From: Elusimicrobia bacterium RIFCSPLOWO2_01_FULL_54_10
GTDB lineage: Bacteria > Elusimicrobiota > Elusimicrobia > 2-02-FULL-39-32
Length of the DNA: 5,160 nt
Assembly (NCBI GenBank): GCA_001799975.1
Contig: MGUQ01000097.1
Span: 553 to 5,712 of the forward strand
Direction of reading: 5' to 3'
A model generated the notes under the pieces. It had not been told where the DNA came from and did not search any database. It saw only the letters and a program-made list of their open reading frames with translations. Below are positions 1 to 4,749 of this stretch, in pieces. Within the stretch, counting starts at the first letter, position 1, and each line of letters opens with the position of its first letter. The position numbers and the translations under genes were made by a program.

Positions 1-1727
1 CAGTCGGAAACAACATCCGCCGCGGGGGATTCCGGCAGGACGGCCAGAGGTTCAAGTTCCTTTTTAAGCGCCTCAAAGCCCGTGCGCTGGACAAAGCCGC
101 TGAATTTCTCTCCCGCGTTTTTGCGGGCCTTATAAATATCAAGAAGCTTGCTGACGACATCCGGAACCTTCTTGGCCGGAACTCGCAAGAAGTGCTTTCC
201 ATAAGCCGCTTGGCCGCCGGTAAAATTTCCGCCTAAAAGCATGGAATATGTCGGAACCTGGTGGGCGCCCACCGCTTTTGCACCGCCGTAAAAGCCAATG
301 TCCGCTATGTGGTGCTGGCCGCAGGAATTGGGGCATCCGGAAATCTTGATTTTCAGGTCTTTTAAGTCGGCGTCGCCCTTGTGGCCGTTTTCAAAAATCC
401 TGCCGATGGCGGTGGCCAGGCCGCGGGAGGATGTGATGCCCAGCTGGCAGGCATCCGCTCCGGGGCAGGAGGTGATGTCTGCCAGTCTGCCTGCGGAAGG
501 CAGCGTGAGCGCCACCTGTGAAAGTTTGACGTAGAAAGTGTAGAGCGCTTCGTTTTTAATCCAATGCACCATCAAGTTCTGGTCCACAGCCGTGCGCACC
601 GTTCCGTTGCCGTATTGGCGCACTAAATTGGCCAGCTCTCTCAGTTGGTTGGAGCGGATGTCGCCCAAAGGCAGGCGAATGTTGACCGAAGAATAGCCGG
701 GCTGCTTTTGGGCCGCCACATTGGTTTCCTTCCAGCGCAGGAACTGCGGGTTGGAATCTTCCGCCAGGAGTGGTCCCAGAGCGGATGACGGCGGGACTTC
801 TTTCAAGGGCGCGATCTCTGGATAGCGTTCCCCTTTTAACTTGTCCTTTTCGACAAGGACGCGTTTCTTAAATTCATCAAAACCGAGCTTTTCAACGAGA
901 AATTTGATGCGCGCCATGTTGCGGTTCTTGCGGCCGTAGTCCCAATCACGGTCAAAGACCACGAGGATGGCATGGATGGTGCGCAAAATGTCGTTTGCCG
1001 GAGTGAAATCTTCGAAGAGGTGGGCCATTTTGGGCGTGGGGCCCAGGCCGCCTCCGACGAATAAATTAAAGCCCTGGACGTCCTTGCCGCCCTCTTTTTT
1101 GATCGAGGCGAGAAGGCCCACATCGTGCATGAACACAAGGCCCCGGTCCGCGGAACTGCCGGAGAAGGCGATTTTGAACTTTCGCGGCAGATCCTGGCAT
1201 ACGGGATGGCGGAGGAAAAACCTCACCCCGGCTTCCGCGTGCGGAGTGATGTCAAATAATTCGTCCTGGGCCACTCCGGCCAGGGCATCTGCCGTGACAT
1301 TGCGCACCATGTTGGAGCAGGCTTCGCGAGTGGTCAGCCCAGCATCTGCCAGCATGCTCATGGCTTCCGGAACTTTTGGCAGATCCACAAAGTGGTACTG
1401 GATGGCCTGGCGCGTGGTGACATGCGCAATTCCTTTGCGGTCTCCGCCGGGGAAACGGTCTGCCACATCGGCAAGGGTTTCAAGCTGTTCCGCAGTGGCG
1501 CGGCCCCAGGGCACTTTCACCCGGATCATCTGGATGTTGGGTTTCTGCTTTTGGCCGTAAATCCCCCGCTGAAGGCGATACTTCCTGAAATCGTCTTCGC
1601 TGACCTCTCCGGAGGTGACCTTGGAAATTTCCTTCTTCATCTCCTCGATATCTGCGCGATACCGGAGAATTTCCGCTAGGGTTCCGGGAGTGAGGTTTTT
1701 AAGTTTTGAGTCTTCGGTTACGGCCAT
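1..1727 (-). CDS. Ferredoxin-dependent sulfite/nitrite reductase (siroheme, [4Fe-4S]), C-terminal end off the window
   Basis: Catalyses the six-electron reduction of sulfite to sulfide or of nitrite to ammonia with a siroheme coupled to a [4Fe-4S] cluster. 575 codons are open from ATG 1727 to the left edge with no stop or frameshift; family members are about 550-590 residues, so only a few residues should be missing. The two ferredoxin-like half repeats are visible. Active-site anion binders by comparison with E. coli SiRHP: R106 in HVTTRQAIQYH, R142 in SNMVRNVT, K183 and K185 in PRKFKIAF. Cluster ligands: C421 and C427 (CPGADAC, C-x5-C) and C465 and C469 (CPNSC, C-x3-C), followed by GQHH. 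The single-subunit size and absence of a flavin domain point to the ferredoxin-dependent assimilatory form, not DsrAB. Choosing sulfite over nitrite is not possible from motifs alone; the cysteine desulfurase/JAMM context favours sulfite. The ferredoxin gene lies 17 bases upstream. Confidence 0.95.
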   Translation of the reverse strand, partial: MAVTEDSKLKNLTPGTLAEILRYRADIEEMKKEISKVTSGEVSEDDFRKYRLQRGIYGQKQKPNIQMIRVKVPWGRATAEQLETLADVADRFPGGDRKGIAHVTTRQAIQYHFVDLPKVPEAMSMLADAGLTTREACSNMVRNVTADALAGVAQDELFDITPHAEAGVRFFLRHPVCQDLPRKFKIAFSGSSADRGLVFMHDVGLLASIKKEGGKDVQGFNLFVGGGLGPTPKMAHLFEDFTPANDILRTIHAILVVFDRDWDYGRKNRNMARIKFLVEKLGFDEFKKRVLVEKDKLKGERYPEIAPLKEVPPSSALGPLLAEDSNPQFLRWKETNVAAQKQPGYSSVNIRLPLGDIRSNQLRELANLVRQYGNGTVRTAVDQNLMVHWIKNEALYTFYVKLSQVALTLPSAGRLADITSCPGADACQLGITSSRGLATAIGRIFENGHKGDADLKDLKIKISGCPNSCGQHHIADIGFYGGAKAVGAHQVPTYSMLLGGNFTGGQAAYGKHFLRVPAKKVPDVVSKLLDIYKARKNAGEKFSGFVQRTGFEALKKELEPLAVLPESPAADVVSD

Positions 1728-1740
1728 GGGGTGCAACAAA

Positions 1741-1746
1741 CTCCTT
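1741..1746 (-). promoter_or_regulatory. Ribosome binding site of the sulfite/nitrite reductase gene
   Basis: AAGGAG on the minus strand, overlapping the TAA stop of the ferredoxin gene and 13 bases before the ATG at 1727. The spacing is long. The in-frame codons between the site and the ATG include no alternative ATG, GTG or TTG, so the ATG stands. Confidence 0.6.
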
Positions 1747-2005
1747 ATTTCTTGAAATAATCCGCGTTGATCTGGATGAAGCTCTTCCACTGGTCAGGAA
1801 CCTGATCATTGGGGAAAATGGCTGTGACCGGGCAAACGGCCTGGCACGCGCCGCAGTCGATGCAGGTGACCGGGTCGATGTAGAGCTGTGTGGCCGCGGC
1901 AAAAGTTGCCTCGTTTTTGGTGGGGTGAATGCACTCTACTGGGCAGACTTCAACGCAGGCTGTGTCTTTGACGCCTACGCAGGGTTGAGCGATGGTATAG
2001 GCCAT
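1745..2005 (-). CDS. Seven-iron ferredoxin, [3Fe-4S][4Fe-4S], Thermus/FdxA type
   Basis: 86-residue soluble electron carrier. Cysteine spacing matches Azotobacter FdI and Thermus 7Fe ferredoxins: C9, C17 and C58 would bind the [3Fe-4S] cluster, and C21, C48, C51 and C54 the [4Fe-4S] cluster; C25 corresponds to the free cysteine C24 of FdI. The place of FdI C11 is Val (V12), as in Thermus, leaving three ligands for the first cluster. PCVGVKDTACVEVCPVEC and CIDCGACQAVCPVTAI are near-canonical, and the C-terminal VPDQWKSFIQINADYF helix is typical. Between C25 and C48 there are 22 residues instead of the usual 14. ATG at 2005 with a strong GGAGG site 5 bases upstream. The reductase gene starts 17 bases after the stop, so this protein is the likely electron donor for it (inference from position and from the ferredoxin dependence of that enzyme class). 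Confidence 0.97.
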   Translation of the reverse strand: MAYTIAQPCVGVKDTACVEVCPVECIHPTKNEATFAAATQLYIDPVTCIDCGACQAVCPVTAIFPNDQVPDQWKSFIQINADYFKK

Positions 2006-2054
2006 GATTTCCTCCGAATATTTAAGTTATGCAGTCCGAATACAGCCGGAAATT
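2006..2054 (-). other. Largest intergenic gap (49 bases), between JAMM gene and ferredoxin gene
   Basis: This is the only gap above 20 bases in the window. It is AT-rich compared with the genes, carries the strong ribosome site of the ferredoxin gene, and contains the octamer TCCGAATA twice on the plus strand (2013-2020 and 2035-2042), 22 bases apart. No convincing hairpin followed by a T-run was seen, so read-through from the upstream genes is likely. It divides the operon into an Fe-S assembly part and a ferredoxin plus reductase part. Confidence 0.8.
2011..2015 (-). promoter_or_regulatory. Strong ribosome binding site of the ferredoxin gene
   Basis: GGAGG on the minus strand, 5 bases before the ATG at 2005. 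It is the best-placed Shine-Dalgarno site in the window, in contrast with the weak sites of the coupled upstream genes, and suggests independent, high-level translation of the ferredoxin. Confidence 0.8.
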
Positions 2055-2549
2055 TTATTTTACAACAATTTCCTGCGGTTGAAAAGCCGAATTTTCCGTT
2101 TCCCGCACGAAAGCCCGGGCTTCCTTGAACTTGCCCTGGTGCACCGCCACAATGATGTTGGACCAGCCGGAAAGCATGGGTTGGGCGGCGTCCGTGGCAC
2201 TTGGCTGCGCAGGATGGTCCGGATGGGAATGAAACAGCCCGGTTTGGTCCAGCCCCTCTTTCTGGGCCGCAGTCACTTTGCGGTAATGCTCTTCAGGATC
2301 GATCAAAAACTCAAATGCGCCCCCCCTGCCCATGCGGTTTTCCGGCAGATTGACCGCTCCGGCCGCCTTCAGCGCTTCCAGGCGGGCGGCGTGCTTTTCA
2401 TCAAGCACATTGCTCAAAATTTCAACCTTGGTCACGGGGCCGTCGCCGTCTTTGCCAAAGAGCAGACCGCAAACTTCTTTGGGATATCCCGCCTCGCTGG
2501 AACGGACCATATGGTCCCAGGCGCTTTTTTCAAAGATGAGACTTTTCAA
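2055..2549 (-). CDS. JAMM/Mov34 metallopeptidase, M67 (Mec-like) family
   Basis: 164-residue zinc-dependent JAB1/MPN+ isopeptidase-type protein. The JAMM motif is complete: E25 in PKEVCGLLFG (23-32), H107 and H109 in FHSHPD, S117 and D120 in PSATD, giving the His/His/Asp zinc site, catalytic Glu and supporting Ser. In bacteria this branch (Mec of Mycobacterium) trims newly made cysteine or other residues from the C-terminus of ubiquitin-like sulfur carriers such as CysO; relatives are linked to ThiS/MoaD and E1-like proteins. No such carrier or E1 gene lies in this window. The middle region, NVLDEKH (47-53) to about 78, is the variable loop before the FEFLIDPEEH strand and helix. The start is TTG at 2549: it restores the first strand and helix (KSLIFEKSAWDHMV), an in-frame TGA lies at 2556-2558, and the next ATG (M14) is too late. 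The preceding MIP18 gene ends 2 bases upstream. Sulfur-carrier processing is an inference from family and context; the substrate is unknown. Confidence 0.95.
   Translation of the reverse strand: MKSLIFEKSAWDHMVRSSEAGYPKEVCGLLFGKDGDGPVTKVEILSNVLDEKHAARLEALKAAGAVNLPENRMGRGGAFEFLIDPEEHYRKVTAAQKEGLDQTGLFHSHPDHPAQPSATDAAQPMLSGWSNIIVAVHQGKFKEARAFVRETENSAFQPQEIVVK
2057..2085 (-). promoter_or_regulatory. Possible weak sigma-70-like promoter ahead of the ferredoxin gene
   Basis: Reading on the minus strand, TTTTCA (2080-2085, four of six matches to TTGACA) and TAAAAT (2057-2062, five of six to TATAAT) are 17 bases apart at the very end of the JAMM gene, about 50 bases before the ferredoxin ATG. The region is AT-rich, so chance matches are common. 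It would allow separate expression of ferredoxin and reductase. Found by eye only; low confidence. Confidence 0.2.
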
Positions 2550-2551
2550 TC

Positions 2552-2854
2552 TTATTCAATCCCCAGGTGCATCTTGGCGTCTTCTGTGGCCATGGTTTTA
2601 GGGTCCCAGGTTGGCGTCCACACGAGGTCAATTTTGACGTCTTTGACCATGGGCAGCTGGCTCACCTTGGCATGTACGGCGGACATGATTTGTGGGCCAA
2701 GAGGGCACATGGGAGAGGTGAGCGTCATTCTGACCTTCACTTTATCTCCCTCTATGTCGGCTCCGTAAACAAGCCCCAAGTCCACGATGTTGTAGTTAAT
2801 TTCGGGGTCCATCACTTCTTTCAATTTTTCTTTGACGTCGGCTTCAGTCCACAC
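2552..2854 (-). CDS. sufT: Stand-alone MIP18/DUF59 Fe-S assembly factor (SufT/PaaD-like)
   Basis: 100-residue single-domain MIP18 (DUF59) protein, an Fe-S maturation factor related to SufT of Staphylococcus and Mycobacterium, to PaaD, and to CIA2/MIP18 in eukaryotes. Motifs: DPEINYNIVDLGLVY (16-30), TLTSPMCP (44-51) with the conserved reactive C50, and the C-terminal WTPTWDP (79-85) followed by KMHLGI, all as expected for the SufT-type branch. The start is GTG at 2854: an in-frame TAA lies only 6 bases upstream (2861-2863), so no earlier start is possible, and the first internal ATG (M15) would delete part of the fold. A good AAGGAGGA ribosome site lies inside the end of the DUF971 gene. The TAA stop is 2 bases before the JAMM gene. 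The name sufT is chosen for the single domain and the suf context. A specific client protein is not indicated by the sequence alone; the siroheme reductase and ferredoxin downstream are candidates. Confidence 0.93.
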   Translation of the reverse strand: MWTEADVKEKLKEVMDPEINYNIVDLGLVYGADIEGDKVKVRMTLTSPMCPLGPQIMSAVHAKVSQLPMVKDVKIDLVWTPTWDPKTMATEDAKMHLGIE

Positions 2855-3215
2855 GGGTTTTTAAATCCTCCTTGTCCAGATAGATCTTGGCTTCTGCGGG
2901 TTTAGATTCCGCTTTGCATTGTTCACAGGGGCAGATTTTTCTCAAGTGCTTGTAAACGAAGATTCCGGTGGAGTGCCCGTCTCCAAATGTGATTCCGAGA
3001 GCGTAGTTGCCGACAATGTTGACTTGCAAGCCATCTAGGGCGACCGGTACTTCTTCTTTCTTTAAGATTTGGGCTCCGGAGCGCTCATCCACGCACATGG
3101 CGCACTGGCAGTTTTGGCGCAGGAGACGGAAGGTGTATTCGCTGGGGTGATTGTCTGACCAGGTGATCTTGAGGCTTTTGCCGCCCTGTTTGCGGATTTC
3201 TTTAGGGGCGATCAA
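2844..3215 (-). CDS. DUF971 / GBBH-like N-terminal domain protein with two CxCxxC triplets
   Basis: Small 123-residue protein consisting of one DUF971 domain, the fold also found at the N-terminus of gamma-butyrobetaine hydroxylases and at the C-terminus of plant HCF101. No enzymatic role is established. Visible features: KITWSDNHPSEYTFRLLR (about 16-33) leading into C36-x-C38-x2-C41; the core GNYALGITFGDGHSTGIF (69-86) with H81; and C95-x-C97-x2-C100. The six cysteines in two matching C-x-C-x2-C groups suggest metal or Fe-S binding; oxygenase members use a related Cys/His zinc site. The start is TTG at 3215, overlapping the mrp stop as TTGA. Reading upstream in frame, the nearest stop is at 3234-3236 with no ATG or GTG between, and the first internal ATG is M40, too late, so TTG is the best choice. 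The ribosome site (GGAAG-like) is weak, consistent with coupling to mrp. The end overlaps the next gene by 11 bases. Inferred role: accessory factor of Mrp-dependent cluster delivery. Confidence 0.93.
   Translation of the reverse strand: MIAPKEIRKQGGKSLKITWSDNHPSEYTFRLLRQNCQCAMCVDERSGAQILKKEEVPVALDGLQVNIVGNYALGITFGDGHSTGIFVYKHLRKICPCEQCKAESKPAEAKIYLDKEDLKTRVD
2866..2873 (-). promoter_or_regulatory. Ribosome binding site supporting the GTG start of the MIP18 gene
   Basis: AAGGAGGA on the minus strand, inside the last codons of the DUF971 gene. Its GGAGG core is 12 bases before the GTG at 2854, somewhat longer than ideal, but no other start codon lies between it and the coding region, so it supports GTG as the start. 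Confidence 0.65.
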
Positions 3216-4294
3216 GCGGGTTCTTCCACCACTTCAAGTTTGACCGAGTTGAAGTTGGCGATGCTGATCTGGGCCGCAAGCGCCCGCGCGATGTCCCGAT
3301 AAATCTTGGCTGAAGCTGACTTGGGCTCCGAAATGACGATGGGCGCGCCGCCGTCGGAGTTTTTGCGGATGGCCGTATCCAGGGGAATTTCTCCCAGAAA
3401 GGGAATGCCCATCTTCAAGCTCGCGTCTTTGGCTCCGCCGCGGCCGAAAATATTTTCGCGCTCATTGCAGTGGGTGCAAAGGTAATAGCTCATGTTTTCC
3501 ACAATCCCCAGGATTTTAACGTTGGTTTCCTGGAGCATGCGCAAAGTTTTCTTTGAAATCGTAAGGCCCAGGTCTTGCGGCGTGGAAACAATCACGGCTC
3601 CTGCGAGAGGCACGGTCTGAACAAGGGTCAAGTGGACATCCCCTGTGCCGGGCGGCAAATCCACAAAAAGGTAATCAAGATCCCCCCATTCCACATCGGT
3701 CAGGCACTGCTCAACAGCACGGTGGGCCATGGGGCCGCGCCAGATGAGCGGCTGGTCACCCTGGGCGAAAAATCCCATGGACATAAATTTGATGCCGTGA
3801 GCGACTTTGGGCTGGATTAAATTGTCTCGAATGAGCGTTTCCCCGGGCTGGCCCATCATGATGGGAATGGAGGGTCCGTAGATGTCGGCGTCCAGGAGGC
3901 CCACTTTGGCTCCGTCCATGGCAAAAGCAACAGCGATGTTGGCAGCGACGGTGGATTTGCCCACTCCGCCCTTGCCGGACCCGATGGCAACGATATTTTT
4001 AACGCCCTTCAAGGCTGCTGTATCAGGTCCTTTGGTGGCTTTCACTTCTGCTTTCATGGTCACATTCACCTGCTCCACTCCGGGAATGGCCGCCACGGCG
4101 TCTCGCGCCTGAGATTGAAGGAGTTCTTTGACAGGGCAGGCGGGGGTGGTCAGATTGATGTCAAAAGCCACAGTGCCTTCGCAGATCCTTAAATTTTGAA
4201 TAAAGCCCAAGGAAACGATGTCCTTGTGCAAATCGGGATCCTGCACGGATTTGAGGGCTTCTAAAACTTGAGCGTCGCTGATTTCTATGGGCAT
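3212..4294 (-). CDS. mrp: Mrp/ApbC (NBP35-family) Fe-S cluster carrier ATPase with N-terminal MIP18 domain
   Basis: Cytoplasmic P-loop ATPase that binds a [4Fe-4S] cluster at its dimer interface and delivers it to apo-proteins. It has 360 residues, normal for the family. The N-terminal MIP18/DUF59 domain spans about 5-82, with DPDLHKDIVSLGF (19-31) and TTPACP carrying C53. The deviant Walker A GSGKGGVGKST spans 105-115 with the signature lysine K108 and the P-loop lysine K113. Switch I includes LLDADIYGPS (133-142), and Walker B VDLPPGTGD spans 211-219. The cluster-ligating CxxC is C273/C276, after ENMSYY. All expected motifs are intact. ATG at 4294, 2 bases after the sufU stop, with a weak AAAGG ribosome site. 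The TGA stop overlaps the TTG start of the DUF971 gene by 4 bases, so the two are likely coupled. Among its neighbours, the ferredoxin and the siroheme reductase are plausible cluster clients, which is inference from position. Confidence 0.97.
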   Translation of the reverse strand: MPIEISDAQVLEALKSVQDPDLHKDIVSLGFIQNLRICEGTVAFDINLTTPACPVKELLQSQARDAVAAIPGVEQVNVTMKAEVKATKGPDTAALKGVKNIVAIGSGKGGVGKSTVAANIAVAFAMDGAKVGLLDADIYGPSIPIMMGQPGETLIRDNLIQPKVAHGIKFMSMGFFAQGDQPLIWRGPMAHRAVEQCLTDVEWGDLDYLFVDLPPGTGDVHLTLVQTVPLAGAVIVSTPQDLGLTISKKTLRMLQETNVKILGIVENMSYYLCTHCNERENIFGRGGAKDASLKMGIPFLGEIPLDTAIRKNSDGGAPIVISEPKSASAKIYRDIARALAAQISIANFNSVKLEVVEEPA

Positions 4295-4296
4295 GT

Positions 4297-4746
4297 TTAA
4301 GCGGCCTTTCTTGATTCTAGTTTTTTGAGGGCTTCAAGCAAAGTGTTCCAGGACAAGAGCGCGCATTTGATGCGCACGGGATATTTCTGCACGCCTTCGA
4401 GGGATTTTGCGTCTTCCAAATCGTCTGGGAGAGCGTCGGCAGGCTTGCCTTCCATCATCATACCCTTAAAATCCGAGACGATGGCTTTCACTTGCGCGAG
4501 GCTTTTGCCCACCACGGCTTCCGTCATCATGCTGGCCGAGGCCTGGGAAATGGAGCAGCCCTTGCCGTCAAACTTCAAATCCGTGATTTTGTCGCCGTTC
4601 ACCGTGAGATATAATTCGAGCTCATCGCCGCAGAGCGGGTTTTTTCCCCATTCCAAAACGTCGGGTTTTTCCATCTTGCCATGATGCCGCGGCGAGCGGT
4701 AATGGTCCAAGATGACTTCGCGGTAAAGTTCGTCGGGAATTTCCAT
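4297..4746 (-). CDS. sufU: SufU, SUF-system sulfur acceptor/transfer protein
   Basis: Zn-dependent sulfurtransferase that accepts persulfide sulfur from SufS and passes it towards the SufBCD scaffold. The protein has 149 residues, the normal SufU size. The IscU-fold ligands are all present: C39 and D41 in NPLCGD, C64 in GKGCSIS, and C128 in RIKCALL, equivalent to the Cys/Asp/Cys/Cys zinc site of Bacillus subtilis SufU. It is SufU rather than IscU because there is an insertion of about 20 residues between the second and third cysteines (around 98-122, MMMEGKPAD to EGVQKYP) and because the IscU LPPVK chaperone-binding motif is absent. The N-terminal helix LYREVILDHYRSPRH is typical. ATG start at 4746, 3 bases after the sufS stop, with only a weak AGAAG-like ribosome site, so translation is probably coupled to sufS. 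mrp follows after 2 bases. Confidence 0.97.
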   Translation of the reverse strand: MEIPDELYREVILDHYRSPRHHGKMEKPDVLEWGKNPLCGDELELYLTVNGDKITDLKFDGKGCSISQASASMMTEAVVGKSLAQVKAIVSDFKGMMMEGKPADALPDDLEDAKSLEGVQKYPVRIKCALLSWNTLLEALKKLESRKAA

Positions 4747-4749
4747 GAT

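Noticed and set aside
836..1138. 100-codon minus-strand open frame rich in Ser/Arg
   Set aside because: Out-of-frame reading inside the reductase; composition is unlike a protein and the reductase frame is unbroken across it.
967..1560. 197-codon open frame on the plus strand
   Set aside because: It lies opposite the sulfite/nitrite reductase, whose minus-strand frame carries all catalytic and cluster motifs; the plus-strand translation has no recognisable domain and is a shadow.
1..1727. Reductase as a truncated pseudogene or as dissimilatory DsrAB
   Set aside because: The frame is open to the window edge with every expected motif, so the missing end is a window effect; length and Cys pattern fit the single-subunit assimilatory type, and no DsrA/DsrB pair is present.
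2006..2054. Intrinsic terminator in the gap after the JAMM gene
   Set aside because: No GC-rich stem followed by a T-run was found on the minus strand; the T/A tracts present are not preceded by a stable hairpin.
2004..2768. 254-codon open frame on the plus strand
   Set aside because: It spans the JAMM gene, the gap and most of the MIP18 gene on the opposite strand, has no family motif or convincing ribosome site, and is best explained as antisense to real genes.
3575..3820. 81-codon plus-strand open frame
   Set aside because: Antisense to the ATPase core of mrp, including Walker B; no independent support.
4297..4746. Reading the scaffold-like gene as IscU
   Set aside because: The insertion between the second and third cysteines, the lack of LPPVK and the sufS partner identify SufU.
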